DNA of 64,000 bases from Allobosea caraganae (GTDB taxonomy: Bacteria > Pseudomonadota > Alphaproteobacteria > Rhizobiales > Beijerinckiaceae), in contig NZ_QQTO01000012.1 of NCBI RefSeq assembly GCF_003351345.1, positions 124,001 through 188,000 of the forward strand, in the 5' to 3' direction. A program made the position numbers and the translations under genes. Positions 24,499-36,370 of the stretch are shown here, in pieces. Numbering within the stretch: the stretch's first letter is position 1; every line of letters starts with the position of its first letter. The notes under the pieces were generated by a model, which was not told the DNA's origin, did no database searches, and worked only from the letters and a program-made list of their open reading frames with translations.

Positions 24499-27144
24499 AT
24501 GCGCGCCGAAGATGCTCCCTTGATCCGCCTCGAGGATTACCGCCCCTCCGACTGGCTGATCGATACGGTCGATCTCGACATCGCGCTCGACGAGCGCGAG
24601 ACGCGTGTGCGCAGCCTGCTGGGCCTGCGCCCCAACCCCGGCGGGCAAGCGGGAGCGCCGCTGGTGCTCGACGGCGATGAGCTGACGCTGGCGAACGTGA
24701 AGCTCGACGGCGTGGCCTTAGGCGCGGGAGCCTACAGCGTGACGCCGCAAGGGCTCATCATCCACGCGCCGCCGCAGCGCGGCTTCACCCTCACCGTCGA
24801 GACGGTGGTGAACCCCTCGGCCAACACCAAGCTGATGGGCCTCTACCGCTCGTCCAACGCCTATTGCACGCAATGCGAGGCGGACGGCTTCCGGCGCATC
24901 ACCTATTTCCTCGACCGGCCCGACGTGATGTCGGTCTACACGGTCAGGCTGGAGGCCAGGAAGGCCGAGGCGCCCGTGCTGCTCTCGAACGGCAACCGGG
25001 TCGCGACCGGCGACGTGATCGGCAGCGACCGGCATTTCGCCGTCTGGCACGATCCGCATCCCAAGCCGGCCTATCTCTTCGCGCTGGTCGGCGGGGCGCT
25101 CGACCATGTCCGCGAGGATTACGTCACGGCCGAGGGCAACAAGGTCGAGCTCGCAGTCTATGTCGAGCCCGGCAAGGCGGGCCGCGCCGGCTGGGCGCTG
25201 GATTCGCTGGTGCGCTGCATGCGCTGGGACGAGCGCGTCTTCGGCCGCAACTACGATCTCGACGTGTTCAACGTCGTCGCCGTGTCCGACTTCAACATGG
25301 GTGCGATGGAGAACAAGGGCCTCAACATCTTCAACGACAAGTACGTGCTCGCCGATCCGCAGACGGCGACCGATGGCGATTATGCCTCGATCGAGGCGAT
25401 CATCGCCCACGAATACTTCCACAACTGGACCGGCAACCGCATCACCTGCCGCGACTGGTTTCAGCTCTGCCTGAAGGAGGGCCTCACCGTCTTCCGCGAC
25501 CAGGAATTCTCCTCCGACGAGCGCTCGCGCCCGGTGAAGCGCATCGCCGACGTGCGCACGTTGCGGGCGACGCAGTTCAGCGAGGATGCCGGCCCCCTCG
25601 CCCACCCGGTCAGGCCGCGCGCCTACAAGGAAATCAACAACTTCTACACGCCGACGGTCTATGAGAAGGGCGCGGAGGTCATCCGCATGCTCAAGGTGCT
25701 GATCGGCGCGGACGCCTTCAAGCGCGGCATGGACCTCTATTTCGAGCGCTGCGACGGGACAGCCGCGACGATCGAGGAATTCCTGGCCTGCTTCGCCGAA
25801 AGCTCCGGCCAGGACCTCAGCCATTTCGCCCGCTGGTACGAGCAGGCGGGCACGCCGACCATCACGGCGTCGGGCCGCTACGACGCGGCGGCGCAGACCT
25901 ATACGCTCGACCTCGCCCAAAGCACGCCGCCGACGCCGGGCCAGCCGGAGAAGCTGCCGGTGGTGCTGCCGGTTGCGCTCGGCCTCGTCGGCAAGGGCGG
26001 CGACCTGCCGCTCCATACCGGCTCGAACGCCTATGCCGGCAATGGCGTGATCGTGCTCGACCGGCCCTCGCTCTCGGTCACCTTCAGCGACGTCGCCGAG
26101 CCACCGATCCCCTCGCTGCTGCGCGGCTTCTCCGCGCCGGCGCGGCTGGAGCTCGATCTCGGCGATGCCGACCTGCTCAAGCTGTTCTCGACCGACAGCG
26201 ATTCCTTCAACCGCTGGCAGGCGCTGCAGAGCGTGGCCACGCGGGCGCTGGTCGAGACCGGCAGCGGCGCCTCCAACCGGGTCTGGCTCATGGGCAAGGC
26301 GCGCGAGCTTGCGGCGGCGCTCGACCTCTTCCTGCGCGAGCAGGCGGCGGCCGATCCGGCCTTCGCGGCGCAGGTGCTGCGTCTGCCGGCGCCGGCCGAC
26401 ATCGCCCGCGAAATCGGCAGGGATGTCGATCCCGAGCGGATTCACGCGGCCCACCGCTCCCTCTCCGCCGAGATCGGCAACGCGCTGGCGGCGCGCCTCG
26501 CCACGCTGCGCGAGGCCCTGGCCGAGAGCGGCCCCTATGCGCCTGATGCCTCGGCCGCCGGCCAGCGCGCCCTGCGCAACGAGGCGCTCGGCCTGATCGC
26601 GATCGGCGATCCCGACATCGGCGCGCGGCTGGCGCAGCTGCAATTCGCCGGCGCGGACAACCTGACCGACCGGCTGGCGGCACTCGCCGCGATGACGCTG
26701 ATCCCCGGCGCGGCACGCGAGGAGCTGATCGCGCGCTTCGCCGAGCGCTATGCCAGCGAGCCGCTGGTGCTCGACAAATGGCTGATGGCGCAGGCGCTGA
26801 TCGCCGAGCCCGGCACGCTCGACCGGGTCAAGGAGCTGATGCGCCACCCGGCCTTCTCGCTCGGCAACCCCAACCGCGTGCGGGCGCTGATCGGCGGCTT
26901 CGCGGCGAACCTGACCCAGTTCAACCGCGCCGACGGAGCCGGCTATAGCTTCGTCGCCGATATCGTCATCGCGCTCGACCGGACCAACCCGCAAGTCGCC
27001 TCGCGCCTGCTCGGCTCGTTCCGGGCCTGGCGGATGCTGGAGCCCGGCCGCCGGGCGCTGGCGCAGAGCGCGCTGGCCATGGTCTCGAACATGCCAAACC
27101 TCTCGCGCGACGTGGCCGATATCGCCGAGCGGGCGCTGGCCTGA
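24499..27144 (+). CDS. pepN: Aminopeptidase N
   Basis: 881 aa, M1-family zinc metallopeptidase. The substrate motif GAMENKGLN lies near residue 269. The zinc site HEYFHNWTGNRITCRDWFQL lies near 303, with the second Glu ligand in LKEGLTVFRDQEF. A beta domain and a long helical C-terminus (DUF3458-type region) follow. It trims N-terminal residues from peptides in the cytoplasm. Full length for the family. Confidence 0.97.
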   Translation: MRAEDAPLIRLEDYRPSDWLIDTVDLDIALDERETRVRSLLGLRPNPGGQAGAPLVLDGDELTLANVKLDGVALGAGAYSVTPQGLIIHAPPQRGFTLTVETVVNPSANTKLMGLYRSSNAYCTQCEADGFRRITYFLDRPDVMSVYTVRLEARKAEAPVLLSNGNRVATGDVIGSDRHFAVWHDPHPKPAYLFALVGGALDHVREDYVTAEGNKVELAVYVEPGKAGRAGWALDSLVRCMRWDERVFGRNYDLDVFNVVAVSDFNMGAMENKGLNIFNDKYVLADPQTATDGDYASIEAIIAHEYFHNWTGNRITCRDWFQLCLKEGLTVFRDQEFSSDERSRPVKRIADVRTLRATQFSEDAGPLAHPVRPRAYKEINNFYTPTVYEKGAEVIRMLKVLIGADAFKRGMDLYFERCDGTAATIEEFLACFAESSGQDLSHFARWYEQAGTPTITASGRYDAAAQTYTLDLAQSTPPTPGQPEKLPVVLPVALGLVGKGGDLPLHTGSNAYAGNGVIVLDRPSLSVTFSDVAEPPIPSLLRGFSAPARLELDLGDADLLKLFSTDSDSFNRWQALQSVATRALVETGSGASNRVWLMGKARELAAALDLFLREQAAADPAFAAQVLRLPAPADIAREIGRDVDPERIHAAHRSLSAEIGNALAARLATLREALAESGPYAPDASAAGQRALRNEALGLIAIGDPDIGARLAQLQFAGADNLTDRLAALAAMTLIPGAAREELIARFAERYASEPLVLDKWLMAQALIAEPGTLDRVKELMRHPAFSLGNPNRVRALIGGFAANLTQFNRADGAGYSFVADIVIALDRTNPQVASRLLGSFRAWRMLEPGRRALAQSALAMVSNMPNLSRDVADIAERALA

Positions 27145-27220
27145 GCAGGCGGCCGCCATCGCCATCGCGAGCGCTTTTCAGCCCCATTCGTAAACGCGCC
27201 GGGGCCCCTTCCCCAGGTCG

Positions 27221-27235
27221 TTAACGAATTATTAC
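27221..27235. promoter_or_regulatory. CtrA-like binding site upstream of the PleC-like kinase
   Basis: TTAA-N7-TTAC matches seven of eight bases of the CtrA consensus TTAA-N7-TTAA, 173 bases before the kinase ATG. A chance match cannot be excluded. Confidence 0.4.
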
Positions 27236-27407
27236 CCGCACAAGATTCATTGTCGCAATTCATGCAACCTGGGGGCGAATTCTGGGGTCTTGATTCAACT
27301 CAAGGCTAGACAAACCGATTCGCTCGGATTCAACTGCTTGTGATTCGAGGGGATGCGGCACGTCTCCCGATCTTACTGACGGTACTGATTTCCGAAGGGG
27401 GACGGGC

Positions 27408-29702
<2,295 letters not shown>

Positions 29703-29705
29703 GCG

Positions 29706-32657
29706 TCAGCCCGGCCGGGCGCTGCCGAGCACGCGCTTGAAGATGGCGCGAACCGCGGCGCGGGTCTCGTCGAGTTCGGCCCGCAGCACCTTGGCATCGG
29801 GCCGCCCGACCGCCGTCGCGATGCGCCGCAGCACCCGCTCCGGCACGGTGTTCAAGTCGAAATCCTCCTCGACCGTGAAACGCTGCCAGAGCTGGACGTC
29901 GCCGATCAGGCGATGCGCCTCGCCAAGCGCCGAGGCATCTCCCGCGGAGAGCAGGCCGGCCCCGCGCGCCGCGGCGAAGACGGACGCGGTATCGCGCACC
30001 AGCAGCTCAGGGCAATCGCCGGCATAGGCCAGGATCAGGAACTGGGCGAGGAAGTCGAGATCCGTCAGCCCGCCGGCGGCGAGCTTCAGGTCCCAGGGAT
30101 CGTCTTCGCCCTTCTCCTTGGCGATCAGCGCGCGCATCTGGGAGACGGCAGCGGCGACCTTGGCCGGATTGCGCTTGCGCGCGAGGATGGCGCGGATCGC
30201 GGCCTCGGCCCTGCCAGCCAGAGCGGCATCGCCGGCGACGACGCGGGCGCGGGTCAGCGCCATCTCCTCCCAGATCTCGGCCTCGCCGGAATGATAGGCC
30301 TCGAAGCCCTTGAACTGGGTCGCGACCGGGCTCTTGTTGCCGGAGGGGCGCAGGCGCATGTCGACCTGGTAGAGCGTGCCGCGCCGCGTCGGCACGGTCA
30401 GCGCCGCCACGAGCCGCTGGGTGAAGCGGACATGCCAGGTTACGGGATCGAGCGCCTTGCGGCCATTGCTCGCCTCGGCATCGTCCGGGCGGTCGTAGAG
30501 CAGGATCAGGTCGAGATCGGAGGACGGGGTCAGCTCGCCTGCGCCGAGGCGGCCGAGCCCGAGCACCGCGATCTCCGCGCCCTCGACGATGCCGTGATCG
30601 GCGGCGAAGGCCGCCTTGGTGTCCTCAAAGGCGACGCGCAGGCAGGCTTCCGCCACGGCGCAATAGGCCTGCCCCGCTTGCTGTGCCGGGTAGACGCCCG
30701 AGAGCAGCCGCGCGCCGACCAGAAAATTCTCCTGCCGCGCGGCGTCGCGCAGCCGGTCGAGCCCGTCCTCGACGCTGGGCGGCGTTCCGACCGCAGAACG
30801 GACGCGGCGCGCCACCGCCTCGGCATCGAGCGCGGATGAGGTGAAGGCCGGGTCGATGACGCCGTCGAGCACATGCGGATAGAGCGCCGCGACCTTGGCG
30901 AGGCGCGGCGCGCTGCCGAGGATCTCGGCGAAGAGCGTCAGCAGCGAGCCATGCGAGCGCAGCAGCGTCAGCAGTTCGACCGCCGCCGGCATGCGCACGA
31001 AGGCGTTGTCGAGATGGGCGAGCGCGCCGTCGGGATCGGCCGTGCGGCCAAGCGCGACGAGCAAGGCCGGGGTCAGCTCAGTCAGGACCTCGCGGGCGCG
31101 CGAGCTGGTGACGGCGGCGCGACGGCCGAAATGCCAGCCGCGCACCGTCTCGGCAGCCGCCTTGGGATCGCGGAAGCCGAGCTTCCTCAAGGTCTCCAGC
31201 GTATCGGGATCGACCTCGGTGCCGGTGAAGCTGAGCGTGCCGGCCTCGCTCGCCAGGCTCGGGCCCTCCTCGAACAGCAGGGCGTAATGGCCCTCGACCC
31301 GCCTGGCATGGAAGGTCAGCGCCTTGCCGAACGCGGCCGTCGAGGGATAGCCGCAGAAGCGGGAGAAGGCTTCGAGATCGTCCTTCTGCGCCGGCAAGGT
31401 CTGCGTCTGCTCATCGGCGCGCATCTGCAGGCGATGCTCGATGGTGCGCAGGAAGCGGTAGGATTCTCCCAGCTCGTCGCGCGCCTTGTCGTTGATCCAG
31501 CCCTCGCGGGTCAGCTCGGCCAGCATGTCCAGCGTGCGCGGCCCACGCAAAGCCGGGCGCCGGCCGCCGAAGACGAGTTGCTGCGTCTGCACGAAGAACT
31601 CGATCTCGCGGATGCCGCCGCGGCCGAGCTTCACGTTATGGCCGGCGACCGCGATCGTCTCGTGGCCCTTCACCGTCTGGATCTGGCGCTTCATCGCGTG
31701 GATGTCGGCGATCGCGGCGAAGTCGAAATACTTGCGCCAGATGAAGGGGGCGAGATCGGCGATGAAGCGGCGGCCGAGATCGAGATCGCCCGCCACCGGC
31801 CGCGCCTTGATCATGGCGGCGCGCTCCCAGTTCTGGCCGACCGTCTCGTAGTAGGAATAGGCCGAGGGCAGCGCGACCGCGACATGGGTCGAGGCGGGAT
31901 CGGGCCGCAGGCGCAGGTCGACGCGGAAGACGTAGCCGTCCGGCGTGCGCTCCTGGATGATGCGGGCGACCTGCTGGGTGAGCTTGACGAAGAAGCTCGA
32001 CGGCTCGGCGACGCCGGCCGCCTCCGCAGCCTCGGGGTCGAAGAAGACGACGATGTCGATGTCGGAGGAATAGTTCAGCTCGCCGGCGCCATGCTTGCCG
32101 AGCGCGAGCACGACGAGGCCCGAACCAAGGCCGGGATTCTCGGGATCAGCGAGCGTGATGCGGCCGAGGTCGGCGGCCTGGCGCAGGGCGTGATCGGCGG
32201 CGAGGCGCACCGCCATGTCGGCCGTTGCGGTCAGCGCCGCCGTGACGGTCTCGACATCCCAGACACCGCCGATATCGGCGAGCGCGATCAGCAGCGCCAT
32301 CGCCTGGCGGAAGCGCCTGAGCGCGCGCATCAAGTCGGGCGTCTCGCAGCCCGCCCCGCCCTGCGCCGCCACCTCGGCGAGCAGCGCATCGCGGCGCTCT
32401 TCCGGCCGCATGGTCAGCGCGGCGAGCAGGCCCGCCGGGTCGAAGCGCATGACCTGGGTCAGGAAGGGCGAATGCGCCAGAATGCCGGCGACCAGCGCGG
32501 CCGAATTCGGGTTGGCGGCGAAATGCGCGGTCAGAGCCTTGGCCGCATCCTCGTCGTGGAGCCGCTCGATCAGATCGCGCTGGAGCAGCGCCTCGGCCCT
32601 GGCCCGGGCAGGCAGGACGGGCGCCAATGTCAGTCGCTCGCAAAGCTGCCCGCTCAT
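29706..32657 (-). CDS. glnE: Bifunctional glutamine synthetase adenylyltransferase/deadenylase
   Basis: 983 aa. Two nucleotidyltransferase domains have the signatures ELNYSSDIDIVVFFD (near residue 185; adenylyl-removing half) and ELTPSSDLDLILLYD (near 715; adenylylating half), each followed by helical domains. It turns glutamine synthetase off or on in response to PII. It converges on the PleC-like gene, with only 3 bases between the two stop codons. Confidence 0.97.
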   Translation of the reverse strand: MSGQLCERLTLAPVLPARARAEALLQRDLIERLHDEDAAKALTAHFAANPNSAALVAGILAHSPFLTQVMRFDPAGLLAALTMRPEERRDALLAEVAAQGGAGCETPDLMRALRRFRQAMALLIALADIGGVWDVETVTAALTATADMAVRLAADHALRQAADLGRITLADPENPGLGSGLVVLALGKHGAGELNYSSDIDIVVFFDPEAAEAAGVAEPSSFFVKLTQQVARIIQERTPDGYVFRVDLRLRPDPASTHVAVALPSAYSYYETVGQNWERAAMIKARPVAGDLDLGRRFIADLAPFIWRKYFDFAAIADIHAMKRQIQTVKGHETIAVAGHNVKLGRGGIREIEFFVQTQQLVFGGRRPALRGPRTLDMLAELTREGWINDKARDELGESYRFLRTIEHRLQMRADEQTQTLPAQKDDLEAFSRFCGYPSTAAFGKALTFHARRVEGHYALLFEEGPSLASEAGTLSFTGTEVDPDTLETLRKLGFRDPKAAAETVRGWHFGRRAAVTSSRAREVLTELTPALLVALGRTADPDGALAHLDNAFVRMPAAVELLTLLRSHGSLLTLFAEILGSAPRLAKVAALYPHVLDGVIDPAFTSSALDAEAVARRVRSAVGTPPSVEDGLDRLRDAARQENFLVGARLLSGVYPAQQAGQAYCAVAEACLRVAFEDTKAAFAADHGIVEGAEIAVLGLGRLGAGELTPSSDLDLILLYDRPDDAEASNGRKALDPVTWHVRFTQRLVAALTVPTRRGTLYQVDMRLRPSGNKSPVATQFKGFEAYHSGEAEIWEEMALTRARVVAGDAALAGRAEAAIRAILARKRNPAKVAAAVSQMRALIAKEKGEDDPWDLKLAAGGLTDLDFLAQFLILAYAGDCPELLVRDTASVFAAARGAGLLSAGDASALGEAHRLIGDVQLWQRFTVEEDFDLNTVPERVLRRIATAVGRPDAKVLRAELDETRAAVRAIFKRVLGSARPG

Positions 32658-32672
32658 CGCTCCTCCAGCCGC

Positions 32673-34214
32673 TCAGGCTGTCTGGAGGCCAGCAGGGTTC
32701 GGCTGCGCTGTCGAGGGCGGAGGCGGCTCGTCCGCCATTGTTTCCACAGGCTTAGGCGGTGCCGCAGGGAGAAGCATGACGACGCGCAGGCCCGGCTCGT
32801 TATCCTCCAGCCTGAGCTGGCCGCCATGCAGCCTGACCACCCCGGCCGCCAATGAGAGGCCGAGGCCGAAGCCCGGCTTGGTCCGGCTCTGGTCGAGCCT
32901 GACGAAACGCTCGAGCACCCGGCCGCGGTCGGCTTCGGGAATGCCGGCGCCATGATCGGCAACCGAGAGCGCGATCTGGCCATCGACGCGCTCGGCCGCG
33001 ATGCGCACCAGCGGCCGCGCCTCGCCGGTGGGCTGGCCGTATTTCAGGGCGTTGTCGATCAGGTTGGCGAGCGCCTGGCCGATCAGCTCGCGATTGCCCG
33101 ATAGCCGCAGCTCGGGCTCGACCTGGCTTTCGATCGAGAGCCCGGCCTCCTCGGCCAGCGGCTCGTAGAGCTCGGCCATGCCGGAGACGATCTCGGAGAG
33201 GTCGAGCTCGGCCATGCTCTCGTTGATCCGGCCGGTCTCCAGCCTGGCGATCATCAGGAGCGCGTTGAAGACGCGGATCAGGTTGTCGGCCTCGTCGATC
33301 GAGGCGTCGAGCGCGGCGCGCAGCTCGTCCGGCGTACCAGCCGTGCGCAACGCCTCCTCGGCGCGGTTGCGCAGACGCGTCAGCGGCGTCTTGAGGTCAT
33401 GGGCGATGTTGTCCGAGACCTCCTGCATGCCGGCCATCAACTCGCCGATGCGGTCGAGCATCGCGTTCAGGTTGAGCGCGAGGCGGTCGAGCTCGTCGCC
33501 GGTGCCGGCAATGGCGAGGCGGCCCTTGAGGTCGCCCTCCATGATCGAATGCGCTGTTTCGGTCATGTCGTCGATGCGCTTGAGCACGCGCCTGGCCACG
33601 AACCAGCTGGCGAAGCAGCCGAGCACGAAGACCAGCAGCAGCGACCAACCGGCCGCGCGCCGGATCACCACGCCGAGCCGCTCGCGCTCCTCGACATCGC
33701 GGCCGACCAGCAGCCGGAACCCGGCCGGCAGCATGAAGACGCGGACGATGGCGCGGCTCGGCTGGTCGAGCGAGTCGCCGCTGCGGGCATATTCGATCTC
33801 GCTCTCGCCCGGCTGGTCGAGCGCGCCGGGCTGGAGCGCCTCGACATTGCCGACCAAGCGCTCGCCGAGCGGCGTCGTCACCAGATAGAGCGAGGCGCCG
33901 GGCCCGCGCGAGCGCCGCTCGATAATGCTGACGAGGCGCCTGATGCCGCCGACGCGCTGCTGCTCGGCCAGGCCCCGGATCTCAGCATCGATGGTCGAGC
34001 GGATCTGGTCGTCGAGCAGGTTCCTGGCGTTCCAGGCGACATAGCCGAGCACGAACCCGGCGAAGAGCGTGAAGATGACGAGGTAGACCGCCGTCAGCTT
34101 GAAGGCCGTCGTGCGGAACAGGTTGGGGAGCAGGCGCTGCTTCTTGCGCGGCGCCGGCGGCGTTTTCAAAGGGGCACTATCAGCGGGCCGTGTCACGGAC
34201 CATGTATCCCGCAC
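32673..34214 (-). CDS. Two-component sensor histidine kinase
   Basis: 513 aa. Transmembrane helices lie near residues 38-60 and 190-210 and flank a periplasmic sensor. HAMP (RRVLKRIDDMTETAHSIMEGDL) is followed by HisKA (NIAHDLKTPLTRLRNRAEEAL) and HATPase (NLIDNALKYG, GFGLGLSLAAGVVRLHGG), with a Pro-rich tail. The frame opens with GTG 34214, which overlaps the regulator gene by 35 bases; GTG 34196 is an alternative. Its partner is the adjacent OmpR-type regulator. The signal is unknown; degP upstream suggests an envelope role (inference). Confidence 0.9.
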   Translation of the reverse strand: MRDTWSVTRPADSAPLKTPPAPRKKQRLLPNLFRTTAFKLTAVYLVIFTLFAGFVLGYVAWNARNLLDDQIRSTIDAEIRGLAEQQRVGGIRRLVSIIERRSRGPGASLYLVTTPLGERLVGNVEALQPGALDQPGESEIEYARSGDSLDQPSRAIVRVFMLPAGFRLLVGRDVEERERLGVVIRRAAGWSLLLVFVLGCFASWFVARRVLKRIDDMTETAHSIMEGDLKGRLAIAGTGDELDRLALNLNAMLDRIGELMAGMQEVSDNIAHDLKTPLTRLRNRAEEALRTAGTPDELRAALDASIDEADNLIRVFNALLMIARLETGRINESMAELDLSEIVSGMAELYEPLAEEAGLSIESQVEPELRLSGNRELIGQALANLIDNALKYGQPTGEARPLVRIAAERVDGQIALSVADHGAGIPEADRGRVLERFVRLDQSRTKPGFGLGLSLAAGVVRLHGGQLRLEDNEPGLRVVMLLPAAPPKPVETMADEPPPPSTAQPNPAGLQTA

Positions 34215-34863
34215 CGCGAATGGTATGGATCATCGGATGCTCGAAGCCCTTGTCGACCTTCGAGCGCAGCCGCGAGACATGAACGTCGATGACGTTGGTC
34301 TGCGGGTCGAAATGATAGTCCCAGACGTTCTCCAGCAGCATGGTGCGCGTCACCACCTGGCCGGCATGCTTCATCAAGTATTCGAGCAGGCGGAACTCGC
34401 GCGGCTGCAGCACGATCTCGCCATCGCCGCGCGTGACGCGGTGGGCGAGACGGTCGAGCACGAGGTCGCCGACGCGGTAGGTCGTGGGCTCGGAGGCCGG
34501 CGCGGCGCGGCGCCGCGCCAGCACCTCGACGCGGGCGAGGAGCTCCGAGAAGGCGTAGGGCTTGGGCAAATAGTCGTCGCCGCCGGCGCGCAGGCCCTTC
34601 ACGCGGTCGTCGACCTGCGCCAAGGCGGAGAGGATGAGGGCCGGCGTCGCATCGTTCTGCTCGCGCAGCGAGCGGATCAGCGAGAGCCCGTCGAGCCGGG
34701 GCAGCATGCGGTCGACGACCAGCACGTCGTAGCCGCCGCCCTCGGCCATGGCGTAGCCCTGCAGGCCGTCGGCAGCATGGTCGGCGACATGGCCGACCTC
34801 GCGAAAGGCCTTGACCAGGTAGGCAGCCGCCTCGGCGTCGTCTTCAACAATCAGGAGTCGCAT
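34180..34863 (-). CDS. OmpR-family response regulator
   Basis: 227 aa. The receiver domain has MRLLIVEDDAEAA, the phospho-Asp in LVVDRMLPRLDGL and the Lys in YLPKPYAFSELLARV. The C-terminal winged-helix domain reads LQPREFRLLEYLMKH, then TNVIDVHVSRLRSKVDKGFEHPMIHTIRGAGYMV. It partners the kinase at 32673-34214, which it overlaps. Confidence 0.93.
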   Translation of the reverse strand: MRLLIVEDDAEAAAYLVKAFREVGHVADHAADGLQGYAMAEGGGYDVLVVDRMLPRLDGLSLIRSLREQNDATPALILSALAQVDDRVKGLRAGGDDYLPKPYAFSELLARVEVLARRRAAPASEPTTYRVGDLVLDRLAHRVTRGDGEIVLQPREFRLLEYLMKHAGQVVTRTMLLENVWDYHFDPQTNVIDVHVSRLRSKVDKGFEHPMIHTIRGAGYMVRDTAR

Positions 34864-34888
34864 GATCCGACACTACCTCAGCAAACAG

Positions 34889-34926
34889 AAAAACGGCAGG
34901 CCGGATGGAAACCATCCGGCCTGCCG
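34889..34926 (-). terminator. Strong intrinsic terminator downstream of degP
   Basis: A perfect 15-bp stem (CGGCAGGCCGGATGG at 34894-34908 with its complement at 34912-34926) and a 3-base loop are followed on the minus strand by TTTTTCTGTTT. It ends the degP transcript before the response-regulator gene. Confidence 0.9.
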
Positions 34927-34996
34927 CGTGAAGCTGGCTTCCCTGGCGGGGGCGACAGGATACCGGGAAACCCGCCCACATCCTTCAGGCCATCGC

Positions 34997-36205
34997 TTAC
35001 GCCGGCTGCTTGCCGACCTCGAAGCTGATCACCTGTTCCTTGCCGCTGCGCCAGACCGTCAGGTTGGTCTTGGTGCCCGGCGCGAAGCCGGCGATCTTGC
35101 GCGACAGGTCGCGGGCGTCGGTGATCTTCTCACCGTTGACGGCCAGGATCGTGTCGCCGCGCTTGATGCCCGCCTTCGACGCCGGACCGTTGGCCTCGGC
35201 CGAGGCGACGAGCGCGCCATGGGCGTCCTTCAGGCCGATCGCGTCGGCGACCTCGCTGGTCACAGGCTGGATCTGCACGCCGATGAAGCCGCGGGCGACC
35301 GAACCGTCCTTCTTGAGCTGGTCGATGACGTTCGAGACCGTCGCCGCCGGAATGGCGAAGGCGATGCCGACATTGCCACCGGACGGCGAGTAGATCGCGG
35401 TGTTGACGCCGATGACCTGGCCCTGCTGGTTGAAGGTCGGGCCGCCCGAGTTGCCGCGGTTCACCGCCGCGTCGATCTGCAGGAAGTCGTCATAGGGGCC
35501 GGAGCCGATATCGCGACCCTGGGCCGAGACGATGCCGGCCGTGACCGTGCCGCCGAGGCCGAACGGGTTGCCGACCGCCAGCACCCAGTCGCCGATGCGC
35601 GGCTTGGCCTGGGAGAGCTGGACGAACGGGAAGCTGCCGGGCTCCGTGACCTTGAGCAGGGCGAGGTCGGTGCGCGGATCGGTGCCGATCACCTTGGCGG
35701 CGAGCGTCTTGCCGTCATCGGTGACGAGCTGGACCTCGATCGCGTCCTTGACGACGTGGTTGTTGGTCACGACATAGCCGTCCTGGCTGATGAAGAAGCC
35801 GGAGCCCTGGGCGAGCTGAATGCGCGGCTGCTGCTGGCGCTGCTGGCCCTGCTGACCCTGAGCCTGACCTTCCTCGCCGAAGCGACGGAAGAAGCGCTCG
35901 AGCGGGTGGCCGGGGGGCAGGCCTTCGACGCCGCTGCTGGCATCGCCGTCATCGTTGGCCGCGGCGACGCGGGACTTGACGCGGACCGAGACGACGGCGG
36001 GCTTCACGTTGTCGACGACGTCGGCGAAGGACGGAACCTGGTTCTGGACGCCGGAAAGCTGGATCGGCTGGGCGACGGCGCTGCGGCTCGCCAGCAGCGT
36101 GACGTCGGTGAGGCCAGCGGCGAGACCGATGCCGACGACGGCCGCGCCGGCCATCAGGGCCCCGCGCTTCAGGACGGACCTCTTGGGGGAATTGGTGGTG
36201 GTCAT
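34997..36205 (-). CDS. degP: DegP/HtrA-like periplasmic serine protease with one PDZ domain
   Basis: 402 aa. A leader with a hydrophobic segment (RGALMAGAAVVGIGLAAGL) is followed by the trypsin-like domain: His in VVTNNHVV, Asp in DPRTDLALLKV and Ser in NRGNSGGPTFN. A Gln/Gly-rich loop (GQAQGQQGQQRQQQ) lies near residue 115. One PDZ domain covers about 300-395. The usual DegP has two PDZ domains and about 480-500 aa; the second is absent and a terminator follows. It degrades or refolds misfolded envelope proteins. A DegS-like sensing role is possible. Confidence 0.9.
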   Translation of the reverse strand: MTTTNSPKRSVLKRGALMAGAAVVGIGLAAGLTDVTLLASRSAVAQPIQLSGVQNQVPSFADVVDNVKPAVVSVRVKSRVAAANDDGDASSGVEGLPPGHPLERFFRRFGEEGQAQGQQGQQRQQQPRIQLAQGSGFFISQDGYVVTNNHVVKDAIEVQLVTDDGKTLAAKVIGTDPRTDLALLKVTEPGSFPFVQLSQAKPRIGDWVLAVGNPFGLGGTVTAGIVSAQGRDIGSGPYDDFLQIDAAVNRGNSGGPTFNQQGQVIGVNTAIYSPSGGNVGIAFAIPAATVSNVIDQLKKDGSVARGFIGVQIQPVTSEVADAIGLKDAHGALVASAEANGPASKAGIKRGDTILAVNGEKITDARDLSRKIAGFAPGTKTNLTVWRSGKEQVISFEVGKQPA

Positions 36206-36370
36206 GGGACTAACCTCTGCAAATGGAGCAGGGCCTTCCCTGCCGCCTTGAAGAGGACAATGAGCCCCCGCGCCTTACCCGGTTTTCGCCCCCAGATGAC
36301 GTTTTTGTAAGGTTGGCGGCCGGTACATCCAGCGTTCAGACGCGCGCCAGGCATCCTTTCGCGGGCAGCC

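Noticed and set aside
24718..27165. 815-codon minus-strand frame opposite pepN
   Set aside because: Arg/Asp/Val-rich shadow of a high-GC gene; pepN has intact catalytic motifs.
30873..32855. Long plus-strand frame opposite glnE
   Set aside because: Composition of an antisense shadow; both GlnE nucleotidyltransferase motifs are on the minus strand.
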